Below are positions 17,407 to 26,779 of a stretch of 59,921 bases of DNA, piece by piece. The DNA lies in the NCBI GenBank assembly GCA_023390055.1, contig JAEWDP010000004.1, positions 1 to 59,921 of the forward strand, in the 5' to 3' direction. The translations under genes and the position numbers were made by a program. Position 1 is the stretch's first letter; every line of letters begins with the position of its first letter. Under the pieces are notes generated by a model. The model saw only the letters and a list, made by a program, of their open reading frames with translations. It ran no database searches and had not been told where the DNA came from. Source of the stretch: Pseudomonadota bacterium. GTDB lineage: Bacteria > Pseudomonadota > Alphaproteobacteria > Rhizobiales > Rhizobiaceae.

Positions 17407-17548
17407 ATGTGTTACACCAGAACGTGATCGGATATTAACAAGTCGTTCATAACGAATTCACCTTTTCCACATTAGCGTCAAAATTGGTTTGTCTGTGGCG
17501 GCACGCATACACCTTGGAACGATCTCACAGCTTCGGAATTTGAAAGAC

Positions 17549-18946
17549 ATGTCAACAAACAGAACTGGTGGCAATGTGAAGACCCTACTGACGGCAACTG
17601 CCGGGGTAATCCTTCTGGTCATGAGCGGAGCTTCATCGGCATCGGCGCAGTCAATCTATGATCCGTATGCGCCCGACATGATGCTTGTCGCTCCAGACGG
17701 TGCCATTCTGGATTATATCCCCGAACAGGGCGAGGTTGTTGTCAGACGCGACCGTTCGGGTCGGCGCATCCTGATTGACCATTATGGCAATGTCGTTGCG
17801 ACCGAAATTCCCCGTGACGGTTATTCCTCGCGCAGCATAGATCGCTACCCTCCGCCACCCGGCAATTATCGCCGCTATCGCGACACGGCAGGCTACCGGG
17901 ATTATCGTGAATATCGCCCGGGTGAACCTGGTGAATTTACCGGAACAGTCCCGAACCGGGGATCGATCACCCGTCTGCCGCTCGATGAGCAGCCTTTCCC
18001 GGACTTGCCCGGGGCAGACAACGACTATGCGGCCATATCTCCGGACCAGGAGCCGTCCACCTCGCTTCAGCCCGAAAAATCGATCATAGCGGTCACCAGG
18101 AAATCGCAGGCAGAGGTTGCCGCATTACAGGTCTTTCTCGATCGTGAAGGGATCTCGCCCGGCGTCATCGATGGCCACCTCGGTGATAATGTCAACAAGG
18201 CGATCGCCGCCTGGCAGGAGATGACCGGCGACGTGCTCGACCCGAACAATCCCGAAGACATCATGCAGCGGCTGGCTTATTCCGGCGGCCTGCCTATCAT
18301 CGACTATACGATCACCGCATCCGATGCCGCAGGCCCCTATGTCGCGTCAATTCCGAGCGATTACGGTGAAAAGGCACAACTGCCAGCAATGTCCTACACA
18401 TCCACGCTCGAAAAGCTTGCCGAGCAGTTCCACATGAGCGAGACCTATCTGCAGGCTCTCAATCCGGGCACGGATTTCACGATACCCGGAACGATCATCA
18501 AGGTCATCAATCCCGGCAAGCCGAAGACCGGCACAGTTACCCGCATTGTTGCCGACAAGAGCAAGGAGCAGGTCCTGGCCTATGGCGAGGATGGAGGCCT
18601 GATTGCCGCCTATCCTGCAACCATAGGCTCAACCGACACCCCCTCGCCCACTGGAACCCATTCCGTTGAACGCGTGGCCTTGAACCCGGGTTATACCTAC
18701 AATCCGAAGATCAATTTCAAGCAGGGCAACAATGACAAGATCCTGCAGATCCCGCCAGGACCCAATGGGCCGGTCGGCACGGTTTGGATTGCCTTGTCAA
18801 AACCAAGCTATGGCATCCATGGCTCCCCGGAGCCGTCAAAGATTGGCAAGACGAACAGCCATGGCTGCGTCCGCCTCACCAACTGGGACGCGACAGAGCT
18901 TGCCAAGATGGTAAAGCCAGGGGTGACGGTCGAGTTTGTTGACTGA
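17549..18946 (+). CDS. L,D-transpeptidase (YkuD domain), exported
   Basis: A 465-residue periplasmic enzyme that cross-links peptidoglycan stem peptides through meso-diaminopimelate or anchors proteins to it. Order: signal peptide (LLTATAGVILLVMSGASSASA), a proline/arginine/tyrosine-rich spacer at about 80-170, a peptidoglycan-binding-like helix segment (VAALQVFLDREGISPGVIDG), a LysM-like segment (LEKLAEQFHMSETYLQALN), and the YkuD catalytic domain with HGSPEPSKIG and SHGCVR at 437-442 (nucleophile Cys440). The start at 17549 is chosen over the 17489 frame because the signal peptide begins close behind; an in-frame GTG at 17576 would also give a normal signal peptide. It stands alone. Confidence 0.92.
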   Translation: MSTNRTGGNVKTLLTATAGVILLVMSGASSASAQSIYDPYAPDMMLVAPDGAILDYIPEQGEVVVRRDRSGRRILIDHYGNVVATEIPRDGYSSRSIDRYPPPPGNYRRYRDTAGYRDYREYRPGEPGEFTGTVPNRGSITRLPLDEQPFPDLPGADNDYAAISPDQEPSTSLQPEKSIIAVTRKSQAEVAALQVFLDREGISPGVIDGHLGDNVNKAIAAWQEMTGDVLDPNNPEDIMQRLAYSGGLPIIDYTITASDAAGPYVASIPSDYGEKAQLPAMSYTSTLEKLAEQFHMSETYLQALNPGTDFTIPGTIIKVINPGKPKTGTVTRIVADKSKEQVLAYGEDGGLIAAYPATIGSTDTPSPTGTHSVERVALNPGYTYNPKINFKQGNNDKILQIPPGPNGPVGTVWIALSKPSYGIHGSPEPSKIGKTNSHGCVRLTNWDATELAKMVKPGVTVEFVD

Positions 18947-19330
18947 TCGACCGGCAAGGAACTGCATTGTCTTGCATTGGATCGCATGGGCTCGGCCGAT
19001 CGCCTCGACGGCCGGCGCCATCAGGGACCACACGGGAAAATATCGTGATGACCCAACGACGCCGCATCCCTGCGGATAGATACCGTATGCACGGTTCTCG
19101 ATGACATCAACGCCCTTGTTTCGACAAACCCGGTGTTGACAGTCAGGTCCTTTTCGGGCCTTTAGCGATTTATGAGTTTAAAAGTCAGGTAATGTCGAGT
19201 TGAAGGTATCGGCGGCACGGGGCGTCACACATCAGGAGTGGCGGCTTTGCGAGCGATTGCCCTCCCGTAGACGTCATTGCGACGCCAATCTCGACATAAG
19301 GCACGATCAAAGAATGTAGACGATTACCAG
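18947..19330. other. Intergenic region, nothing recognised
   Basis: No coding frame, tRNA or convincing terminator is seen. The stretch must hold the promoter of the following ABC importer operon, but no specific regulator site could be identified. Confidence 0.5.
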
Positions 19331-20269
19331 ATGCTATTGTCCTTGATGAAGCGCGGCCTCGCGGCGCTCGTTCTACTGCTCGCCCTTTCCATCGCCGGCT
19401 TTGCGATCTTGCGGCTCATGCCCGGTGATTTCGTCACCGTTTTGCTGACCGCACAGATGGACGGCCAGATGCCAACGCCGGAAGTGGTGGCGGCTTTTGC
19501 GCGCGAAAGGGGCTTCGATGCGCCTCTGCCGGTTCAATATCTGCACTGGCTGGGCCAGTTTCTCGCCGGTGATATGGGACAATCTCTCATCCACAAGAGA
19601 CCGGTCGCCGAGATACTGGGCGATGCTGCCTGGAATTCTCTGCTCTTGGCAGCGACGACCTTGATCGTGGCCCTGGCTGTAGCAATCCCAATTGCCACCA
19701 TTTCGGCAATGCGTCCAAACACGCTTGTCGATCGATTGCTCATGATGTTCGCCGTCACAGGCATGTCGATGCCCACATTCTGGTATGCACTGCTCGCGAG
19801 CCTGTTCTTTGTCCTTTATCTTGGGCTCTTGCCAAGTTCCGGTTTCAGCACATCGGCGCACATTGTTCTGCCCACCCTGGTGGCGGCAACGGGTATCGCC
19901 GGGCTTCTGGCGCGCTATCTGCGCACTGTGCTGCTCGAGGAAAGCTCCAAGCCCTACATGCTGGCAGTGCGTGCCAGCGGTTGCGGTCCCGTGCGTGCGT
20001 TGGTGCGACACGCCTTTCCCAATGCGATGCCGGCAATACTGACGATTGTCGGAGCCCAGATCATCTATGTGTTCGAGGGAATGCTCGTCATCGAGACCAT
20101 CTTCAACTGGCCCGGCATGGGACGACTTTTCGTCAATGCACTCATGAGCCGGGACTTTCCCATCATTCAGGCTTGCTTCATCACTATCGGTGGCGGCTAT
20201 GTCATTGCCAACCTCATCGTCGATCTTGTCATCGCAGGTCTTGATCGCCGCGCATATGGGGCGGTCTGA
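19331..20269 (+). CDS. ABC transporter permease (DppB/OppB type)
   Basis: A 312-residue inner-membrane permease of the peptide/nickel/opine importer family. The N-terminal AILRLMPGDFVTVLL block is the usual RxxPGDP-like start of this subfamily, several hydrophobic helices follow, and the EAA-like cytoplasmic loop is RASGCGPVRALVRHAFPNAMPAIL. The C-terminal IFNWPGMGRLFVNALMSRDFP is also diagnostic. The start at 19331 is preferred over 19277 because the preceding residues are basic and unlike the family. It is the first gene of a five-gene operon; the next permease begins 2 bases after its stop. Confidence 0.92.
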   Translation: MLLSLMKRGLAALVLLLALSIAGFAILRLMPGDFVTVLLTAQMDGQMPTPEVVAAFARERGFDAPLPVQYLHWLGQFLAGDMGQSLIHKRPVAEILGDAAWNSLLLAATTLIVALAVAIPIATISAMRPNTLVDRLLMMFAVTGMSMPTFWYALLASLFFVLYLGLLPSSGFSTSAHIVLPTLVAATGIAGLLARYLRTVLLEESSKPYMLAVRASGCGPVRALVRHAFPNAMPAILTIVGAQIIYVFEGMLVIETIFNWPGMGRLFVNALMSRDFPIIQACFITIGGGYVIANLIVDLVIAGLDRRAYGAV

Positions 20270-20271
20270 CA

Positions 20272-21132
20272 ATGCCGAACATCTATCGACAGGGTGTGGT
20301 GAGATCGCGTGGCGGGCGCTTCCTTCGCCGTATGGGAAATATCCTCCTCGTCGTCGCGGCAATCCTGCTGCCGGCGCTCATGGTCTTTGGACCAATGCTT
20401 GCACCGCACGACCCCAATTACGCCGATATCCTGAACCGCCTGAAGCCACCGTCCATGGAATATCCACTGGGAACGGATGCCCTGGGCCGTTGCCTTCTGT
20501 CCCGCCTTTTGTGGGGAGCGCGGGTGACAATGCTGTGGTCGGCAGTGATCGTTACCGGCGCCGCGGTGATCGGCACGACAATCGGCCTTTACTGCGGCTA
20601 TCGGCGCGGCTGGGTCGACGTCATCGCTATGCGTTTCGTCGAGGGGATTTCGGTCCTTCCCGCCCTTGCTATCGCGGTGGTCATTTCCAGTATGCTGGGC
20701 CTGGGTCTGCATGCTCTGGTCATCAGCCTGACTGTCGTCCACTGGACGGGCTATGCCCGTTTGGTGCGCAACATCATCGTCGGCGAATCCGGCCGCCTTT
20801 ATGTGACCGCTGCGCGCGCCATGGGTGTGCCGCGCCGGCGCATTTTCATGAAGCACCTGCTTCCCAATATCGGCGGCCCGCTGATTGTCCTCGCCACCTA
20901 TTCCATGTCGGGAATGATGCTGGCCTTTGCCGGCCTGTCCTTCCTCGGCCTTGGAGTGGAGCCGACAACACCGGAATGGGGAAAGATCATCGCCGACGGG
21001 CGCACGCACATGCGCTCGGTGCCACGTCTCGTCATGGCACCCGGCCTTACCATCATGACCGTCATCATCAGCCTCAACCTCATCGGGGATGCGCTGGCTG
21101 ACAGATGGCGATCAGGTTCATCTCGAAGATAG
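20272..21132 (+). CDS. ABC transporter permease (DppC/OppC type)
   Basis: A 286-residue partner permease. The N-terminal region has one long helix (ILLVVAAILLPALMVFGPML) followed by the family motif PLGTDALGRCLLSRLLWGARVTM. The cytoplasmic EAA loop is TAARAMGVPRRRIFMKHLLPNIGGPLIV, and the C-terminal LGLGVEPTTPEWGKII is typical. It forms a heterodimer with the upstream permease. The next gene, the binding protein, starts 10 bases after the stop and has an AGGAG ribosome-binding site lying right behind this stop codon. Confidence 0.93.
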   Translation: MPNIYRQGVVRSRGGRFLRRMGNILLVVAAILLPALMVFGPMLAPHDPNYADILNRLKPPSMEYPLGTDALGRCLLSRLLWGARVTMLWSAVIVTGAAVIGTTIGLYCGYRRGWVDVIAMRFVEGISVLPALAIAVVISSMLGLGLHALVISLTVVHWTGYARLVRNIIVGESGRLYVTAARAMGVPRRRIFMKHLLPNIGGPLIVLATYSMSGMMLAFAGLSFLGLGVEPTTPEWGKIIADGRTHMRSVPRLVMAPGLTIMTVIISLNLIGDALADRWRSGSSRR

Positions 21133-21142
21133 GAGTATCCAA

Positions 21143-22678
21143 ATGAAAAGACGTCAATTCCTGAGCCTCGGCACTGCCCTTGCCGCACTTGCCGCTACCG
21201 GCCTGCCGCAGCGTACCCTCGCCGCCGGCTCGGACGTTCTGGCAATTGGCGGGCAGACGGAATATCTGCCGCTCAACCCTGAAAGCGCGCGGTCGCGTTT
21301 TTATACCTCCGCAGAAATCAGCGAAACTCTCGTCTGGCTGGACTACGACATGGTACTGCAACCGTGCCTGGCGACAGCCTGGGAACGGGTGTCACCGCTG
21401 ACATGGCGGTTCACACTGCGCCAGGGTGTGACCTTCCACGACGGCGCAGCGCTTGACGCAGCAGCGGTCAAGAACGCACTGGAGAAGATCACAGCCCTCA
21501 TGCCCTATGCGCGTGACCTGCTTCAGATCAAGGAGCTTCGGACACCCGACGCTGAGACGATAGAAATCGAAACACTGGCCCCGTTTTCATCGCTTCCCAA
21601 TCAATTGACCGATGCCGTAACCGTGATCCACGCACCATCTGCGTTCGACGATGATGGCAAATTTGTGCAGCCGGTCGGCACAGGCCCCTGGAAATATGTC
21701 GAATACCGTCCCCAGGACCGCACCATCGTCGAACGCTTCGACGGTTATCGCGGAGCAGCGCCCGCTTTCGCACGGATTGAATATGTCATGATCCCGGACG
21801 ACAGTGCCCGCGTCATCGCCCTGGAAACTGGCGAGGTCGATATTCTCATTGATCTGCCGCGCGGAGACGCGGGGCGGCTCAGCCAGACTGACGGGATTTC
21901 AGTCGTTCAGGCCCCGATCTCGGGCATCAATTATGGTACCTTCAATTGCGCCGAAGGACGTCCGCTCCATGACGTCCGGGTCCGCCGCGCCATCAACCTT
22001 TTGATCGACCGCCAGCTGGTGGTAGACGGGGCTCTCGACGGCTATGGCCGTCCGGCCTGGCAGTTCTTTGCTCCAGGCTATTCCTGGCTACCCCAGACCG
22101 TGACGCCTTATTCCTATGACCCGGCGGCTGCGGCGGTTCTCCTGGAAGAAGCGGGCTATCAGAAGGTCGACGGCCAGTGGCAGAAGGACGGCCAGCCACT
22201 CGTCCTCAATGTTCAGGCCTATAACAACGGCACCGGAAACGGCTTCATCGCCGAAGTGATGGCTGCCCTTCTCAACCGCGAGGGTGTTGCCACCGATATC
22301 AATATTGGCACCTATGACGGCATGGTCGAGTTTGCCAGGCGTGGCGACTATGATATCGCCGTGCAGTACTGGACGCCAGAGCTGACGGCCGATCCGGACA
22401 TGCACCTGACCTCGCAGTTCAAGAGCGACGCAGGCATGAACTGGCAATCCTGGAGCAATCCACGCTTCGACGAACTGGTCGACCTTGGCCGGACGCTGGA
22501 TCGTGGACCGGAATGGGACAAGGTATATTCAGAGGTGCAGGACATTCTTCAAGACGACGCACCAATCGTCCCGCTTGTGCATGCGATCTACCTCAACGCA
22601 TTGCGCTCGGACCTGCACGGATATCAGATCCACCCGACCCGGTTCTTCTTCAATCTCAAGGGGGTTAGCCGCGCCTGA
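21143..22678 (+). CDS. ABC transporter substrate-binding protein (peptide/opine family)
   Basis: A 511-residue family-5 solute-binding protein. It starts MKRRQFLSLGTALAALAATGLP, a signal with a KRRQF Tat-like twin arginine, ending near AAGS. Family blocks are PCLATAWERVSPLTWRFTLR with GVTFHDGAALDAAAVKNAL, the VQPVGTGPWKYVEY segment, and VRRAINLLIDRQLVVDGAL. This group captures di/oligopeptides, opines, glutathione or nickel chelates; the ligand cannot be read here. The start at 21143 is set by AGGAG upstream and the signal peptide. A perfect 10-bp stem-loop follows the stop codon, which may raise the level of this mRNA relative to the ATPase gene. Confidence 0.92.
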   Translation: MKRRQFLSLGTALAALAATGLPQRTLAAGSDVLAIGGQTEYLPLNPESARSRFYTSAEISETLVWLDYDMVLQPCLATAWERVSPLTWRFTLRQGVTFHDGAALDAAAVKNALEKITALMPYARDLLQIKELRTPDAETIEIETLAPFSSLPNQLTDAVTVIHAPSAFDDDGKFVQPVGTGPWKYVEYRPQDRTIVERFDGYRGAAPAFARIEYVMIPDDSARVIALETGEVDILIDLPRGDAGRLSQTDGISVVQAPISGINYGTFNCAEGRPLHDVRVRRAINLLIDRQLVVDGALDGYGRPAWQFFAPGYSWLPQTVTPYSYDPAAAAVLLEEAGYQKVDGQWQKDGQPLVLNVQAYNNGTGNGFIAEVMAALLNREGVATDINIGTYDGMVEFARRGDYDIAVQYWTPELTADPDMHLTSQFKSDAGMNWQSWSNPRFDELVDLGRTLDRGPEWDKVYSEVQDILQDDAPIVPLVHAIYLNALRSDLHGYQIHPTRFFFNLKGVSRA

Positions 22679-22685
22679 CGCGAGC

Positions 22686-22712
22686 GGCCGCAAGGTGTCG
22701 CGCCTTGCGGCC
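22686..22712 (+). other. Intercistronic stem-loop after the binding-protein gene
   Basis: GGCCGCAAGG (22686-22695) and CCTTGCGGCC (22703-22712) are perfect inverted copies around a 7-base loop. No T run follows, so it is not a normal terminator. It ends 2 bases before the ATPase start codon and would cover its ribosome-binding region. Confidence 0.7.
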
Positions 22713-22714
22713 AC

Positions 22715-24319
22715 ATGATCATGACATCAGATAACACTCCCTTATTTTCCGTCCGTGATCTTGCCGTGACGTTTCACACCCGCCGGGGCGACGTCCCGGC
22801 GATACGTGGCGTGTCGTTCGATATTGCCAAAGGAGAAACCCTGGCACTGGTCGGCCGATCGGGATCGGGAAAGTCAGTCACGGCGCTGTCGGCACTGCGG
22901 CTTATCGCACCGCAAATCAGCTATACTTGTCAGGGTTCGGCTCGACTTGGCACATCGGAGCTTCTGACGGCTCCAGAGGCGACCCTGCGCGGCCTGCGTG
23001 GCAACCGCATTTCCTATATATTCCAGGAGCCGATGACGGCACTCGATCCCGTCATGCCGATCGGGACCCAGACAGAAAACGCTATCCGCCTGCATCGTCA
23101 CGTCTCCAGGAAACAAGCGCGGGCGGCAGCGCTTGAGCTTCTCAGTGAAGTGGAGATATCGGATCCGGACAAGCGTTACAGCGCCATGGCGCAGGAGCTT
23201 TCCGGCGGCCAGCGGCAAAGGGTGTTGATTGCAATGGCGATTGCAAACAACCCGGACCTGCTGATCGCGGACGAACCGACAACCGCACTGGACGTCACAG
23301 TACAGGCGCAGATCCTGGCACTGCTGCGCCGACTAAGGGAAAGGCATGGCATGGCGATGCTCTTCATCAGCCATGACCTCGACGTGGTGGCCGAGATTGC
23401 CGACCGCGTCGCAGTCGTCGAGGCTGGTGCGATCTGCGAAATCGGCGCGGTAGAACAAGTACTTTCTCACCCGACCCATGAGGCCACGCGCAACCTGCTG
23501 GCGGCACGACCACACCCCTTGCCGGCATCCACGGCAGCAGCAGGCGCTCCACTGATAACGGTTCGAGATTTGACGGTCACGTATCGGCGCCCTCACCTCT
23601 TCCAGCGAAACGACAATACCGTGTCAGCGCTGAAAGGCATCGATTTCGATCTTCACCCGGGCCGCTGCCTGGCACTGGTTGGAGAAAGTGGCTCTGGAAA
23701 AACCACGGCCGGACTGGCGCTTGCCGGGCTGGTCAGCGCGGAAGGAATGATCAAAAGATCAGATAATTTCTCGTCTCGCGACATACAGACCGTGTTTCAG
23801 GACCCATATGGCGCCTTGTCGCCTCGAATGCGGATCAGCGACATCGTGGCGGAAGGTCTGGTGATCCAGCGTCCGCGCATTCCGAAAGCAGAGATCGGTG
23901 ACCGCGTCAAAAGGGCTCTCGAAGATGTCCGGCTACCCGCCGAACTTACCCACCGCTATCCATCCGAACTTTCCGGCGGGCAACGACAGCGCGTCGCCAT
24001 TGCGCGCGCCCTGGTCTTGCGCCCACGTGTCATTGTTCTCGATGAACCCACCTCCGCGCTGGATCTGCCAGTGCAGGCTCGCGTCCTCGAAACACTTCGC
24101 ACGCTCCAGGAAAAATACGGGCTGTCCTATCTATTCATCAGTCATGATCTGCGCGCAGTTGCAGCATTGGCGCAGGACATTGCTGTCCTCAAAGACGGCC
24201 TGATCGTGGAAGCCGGCACGGCCTCACATGTCATGTCTTCGCCCGATCACCCCTATACGCAGGCCCTCGTCAAGGCGGCCATCGGCCACGTGCCGGAACC
24301 AGAAGGCTTGAGACAATGA
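22715..24319 (+). CDS. ABC transporter ATP-binding protein, fused DppD-DppF type
   Basis: A 534-residue protein with two complete ATPase domains, equivalent to OppD plus OppF in one chain. Domain 1 (about 1-255) has Walker A VGRSGSGKS, signature LSGGQRQRV, and Walker B LLIADEPTTALD. Domain 2 (about 275-530) has Walker A VGESGSGKTT, signature LSGGQRQRV and Walker B VIVLDEPTSALD. Both keep the H-loop (ISHD). The start codon lies immediately after a stem-loop and lacks a clear ribosome-binding site; ATG at 22721 is an alternative. It overlaps the next gene by 4 bases. Confidence 0.95.
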   Translation: MIMTSDNTPLFSVRDLAVTFHTRRGDVPAIRGVSFDIAKGETLALVGRSGSGKSVTALSALRLIAPQISYTCQGSARLGTSELLTAPEATLRGLRGNRISYIFQEPMTALDPVMPIGTQTENAIRLHRHVSRKQARAAALELLSEVEISDPDKRYSAMAQELSGGQRQRVLIAMAIANNPDLLIADEPTTALDVTVQAQILALLRRLRERHGMAMLFISHDLDVVAEIADRVAVVEAGAICEIGAVEQVLSHPTHEATRNLLAARPHPLPASTAAAGAPLITVRDLTVTYRRPHLFQRNDNTVSALKGIDFDLHPGRCLALVGESGSGKTTAGLALAGLVSAEGMIKRSDNFSSRDIQTVFQDPYGALSPRMRISDIVAEGLVIQRPRIPKAEIGDRVKRALEDVRLPAELTHRYPSELSGGQRQRVAIARALVLRPRVIVLDEPTSALDLPVQARVLETLRTLQEKYGLSYLFISHDLRAVAALAQDIAVLKDGLIVEAGTASHVMSSPDHPYTQALVKAAIGHVPEPEGLRQ

Positions 24320-25317
24320 AGATTTCCGTCCTCGATTCGCTCGAACACGTTGCGGGTGAAAACAGTGCCTCAACGCTTCAGCGTACCATCACCCTCGCTC
24401 GCGATGCAGAGCATCTGGGATGTCACCGTTTCTGGATTGTCGAACATCACAATGTCGCCTTCGAGGCGTGCCCGGCGCCGGAAGTACTGGTAGCCGCACT
24501 GGCTGGAGCCACAAGCCGTATCCGCATAGGTACTGGCGGGATCTTGCTCAACAACTACAGCCCTTACAAGGTTGCCGAGCAGGCGAGAACGCTCGGCGCG
24601 CTTTATCCCGGTCGCATCGACCTCGGCTTCGGACGTTCAGTTTCCGGTCCTGGACCGGATCTCGCCCTGAAACGTGATCGGGATGCAGAGCGGCATGACG
24701 ATCAGGCCGAACTTGTAGCGGAGCTGGTAGAATGGCTGTCTGGCGTTGCACGCGATCAGGGTCCTTTCACAGGCATGGCGATCATGCCAGACCTCCCCGC
24801 CGCTCCCGATGGTTGGCTGCTTGCGGCGTCCGAGGCAACGGGGACGCTCGCCGGACGACTGGGCTTGCGGCTGGCCTGTTCCGCATTTCATCGGCCAGAC
24901 CTCGTACCCGCCATCATTGCAGCCTATCGCGCAGCCTTTGTCCCTGCCAGACATGCAGCGGGCTGTCATGAGCCACAGGTCCTGATCGCCATCATGGGTT
25001 CGGTAGCATCGACGCAGGAAGAGGCTGAGCTGCAGGCAATGCCGATGCTCATGGCCAACGATCTGCGCCGTAAACAGGGTATCTTCCTGCCGCATCTCCC
25101 CGATGTGAATGCCGCAATTGCACATTTCGGCGGCGTGGTCCCTGGCGATTCGGAGCTTGCCACCCGCTTCACCATTGGCGGCGTCGACGAGATCTCGACC
25201 CATTTGCGACAAAAGGCCGAGGCGCTGGAGGTCGACGAAATTCTCTTCCGGCCGATGGCGGCAGATCCTGATCACAAGCGCACCGGCATTGAACTGCTCT
25301 GCCGCTCGCTTGGCTGA
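24316..25317 (+). CDS. MsnO8-type luciferase-like flavin monooxygenase
   Basis: A 333-residue member of the luciferase-like (LLM) flavin-dependent oxidoreductases, subgroup MsnO8. Typical blocks are LARDAEHLGCHRFWIVEHHN, IRIGTGGILLNNYSPYKVAEQ and LYPGRIDLGFGRS. These enzymes use reduced FMN and oxygen to oxidise diverse small molecules, including sulfonates, amines and heterocycles. The ATG overlaps the ATPase stop (ATGA), so the enzyme is tied to the importer and probably acts on the imported compound or its product. No dedicated flavin reductase gene is seen in the operon, so electrons must come from elsewhere. Confidence 0.9.
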   Translation: MKISVLDSLEHVAGENSASTLQRTITLARDAEHLGCHRFWIVEHHNVAFEACPAPEVLVAALAGATSRIRIGTGGILLNNYSPYKVAEQARTLGALYPGRIDLGFGRSVSGPGPDLALKRDRDAERHDDQAELVAELVEWLSGVARDQGPFTGMAIMPDLPAAPDGWLLAASEATGTLAGRLGLRLACSAFHRPDLVPAIIAAYRAAFVPARHAAGCHEPQVLIAIMGSVASTQEEAELQAMPMLMANDLRRKQGIFLPHLPDVNAAIAHFGGVVPGDSELATRFTIGGVDEISTHLRQKAEALEVDEILFRPMAADPDHKRTGIELLCRSLG

Positions 25318-25442
25318 CTAGAGTGTTGTTTGCGTCGAGCCTGCAAGGCCGCCTTCTGACATCCGTTGTGCCTATTCGCAGAATGGAGCGCTATGCCGCA
25401 TTAGAGACAACTGAAGCGCCGGCGACCAAGAAACCCTCTGCT

Positions 25443-25458
25443 GCGACCGAACGGTCGC
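25443..25458. repeat. Perfect 7-bp palindrome in the convergent gap
   Basis: GCGACCG-AA-CGGTCGC lies between the convergent LLM and alcohol dehydrogenase genes. It may be a hairpin ending one transcript or a regulator site. Nothing else is seen in 25318-25589. Confidence 0.35.
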
Positions 25459-25589
25459 TATTGGAAAACGCCCATCATCGCGCTGATGTGGTTCCAATGT
25501 GCCCGTAGATGCCGTTATCGGACCAGCGGGTCGTGATGGTACGAAAGATCGTGATGCAGATCGACCCTGGAGGGCCTGACACCCGGATA

Positions 25590-26750
25590 TCACCACGCCG
25601 CCTTATAGATGGAAAGCGCATCGGTTTCGCTAACCTCGCGCGGATTGTTCACCAGCAGTCTGGTCTGTTTCATGGCGTCGCGCGCCATTCCGACGAGATG
25701 CTCTTCTCCAATGCCAACATCGCGCAGGCGCGGCTGCAAGCCAAGTCTGGTCGACAGAGTCGCCAGTCGTTCGATGAACGCAGCACAGCGATCCTGGTCG
25801 CTCTGTTCCGATGCAAGATCAGGAAAGGCGTCAGCGGCAATCTCGGCATAGATGGAAGCAGCATCCACCGCATTGAAGCGCAGCACATGCGGCAACACCA
25901 GCGCATTGGAAAGGCCGTGGGGAATATGGAATGTGCCACCGATCGGATAGGCGAGTGCATGTACCGCCGCGACAGGAGAGTTTGCGAAGGCCTGGCCTGC
26001 CAGCATGGAGCCCAGGAGCATGGCACCCCGCGCCTCACGGTCCTTGCCGTCGAACACGGCCTTTTCGATATTGGCGCCGAGCAGTTGTAGCGCCTGGCGT
26101 GCCAACATCTTGGAAAGCGGATTGTTGTTGGCGCTCTTGGACGCATAGGCTTCGATCGCATGCACCATGGCATCAACGCCGGTCGCCGCCGTTATGTGCG
26201 GGGGAAGGCCAAGCGTCAGATCCGGGTCGAGGATGGCGATATCGGGCAGGATGATCGGGGACGAGACCCCCCGCTTCTCGTCGCCGCCCACAGTAATGAT
26301 CGAAACAGATGTTACTTCCGAACCGGTTCCAGCGGTTGTCGGCACCAGTACGAGTGGAAGCCGGGGCCCCTTTGCATTTCCGACGCCCCATGCCCCCTCA
26401 ATGTCTTCGTTGGAACCGCAAAGCAAAGCGACGACCTTCGCAACGTCAAGCGACGAGCCGCCGCCAAAACCGATCACCCCGGTGACGCCCGCCGCTTTTG
26501 CAGCCGTCATCGCTGCCTCAACAGTTGCAAGAGAGGGGTCTGCCTCAACACCGTCGAAAACAGTTACCTCGATGTGCGTATCTGCCAGGGACGTCAGCGC
26601 ACAATCACAAAGACCAAGTTTTCGGAGCCCGGGATCGGTGACAAAGAGAACCTTGTTACCGAGCTTTTCACAGACCAAGCTGCCGATTTCGCCAGATGCA
26701 CCCGGTCTGAAAAAGATTTGCGCAGTCGTACTGAAGACGAAGGGGTTCAT
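25590..26750 (-). CDS. Iron-containing alcohol dehydrogenase
   Basis: A 386-residue group III alcohol dehydrogenase, NAD(P)H- and divalent-metal-dependent. The NAD-binding VIGFGGGSSLDVAKVVALL and the TTAGTGSEVTSVSII block are family hallmarks. Metal ligands are expected in GVDAMVHAIEAY and the ALAYPIGGTFHIPHGLSNA segment (His residues). The start at 26750 is chosen for the GGAG ribosome-binding site 6 bases upstream and the usual N-terminus; the open frame extends to 26783. It lies directly downstream of a decayed acyl-CoA synthetase gene, so it may have belonged to a longer catabolic operon. Substrate unknown; related enzymes reduce or oxidise lactaldehyde, butanol, maleylacetate or 4-hydroxybutyrate. 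Confidence 0.92.
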   Translation of the reverse strand: MNPFVFSTTAQIFFRPGASGEIGSLVCEKLGNKVLFVTDPGLRKLGLCDCALTSLADTHIEVTVFDGVEADPSLATVEAAMTAAKAAGVTGVIGFGGGSSLDVAKVVALLCGSNEDIEGAWGVGNAKGPRLPLVLVPTTAGTGSEVTSVSIITVGGDEKRGVSSPIILPDIAILDPDLTLGLPPHITAATGVDAMVHAIEAYASKSANNNPLSKMLARQALQLLGANIEKAVFDGKDREARGAMLLGSMLAGQAFANSPVAAVHALAYPIGGTFHIPHGLSNALVLPHVLRFNAVDAASIYAEIAADAFPDLASEQSDQDRCAAFIERLATLSTRLGLQPRLRDVGIGEEHLVGMARDAMKQTRLLVNNPREVSETDALSIYKAAW

Positions 26751-26779
26751 GGAATTCTCCTTGATCTGCTTTCGCAGCA

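Noticed and set aside
19373..20362. 329-codon minus-strand frame opposite the ABC permease
   Set aside because: A shadow frame rich in His, Gln and Arg, caused by codon bias of the real permease genes.
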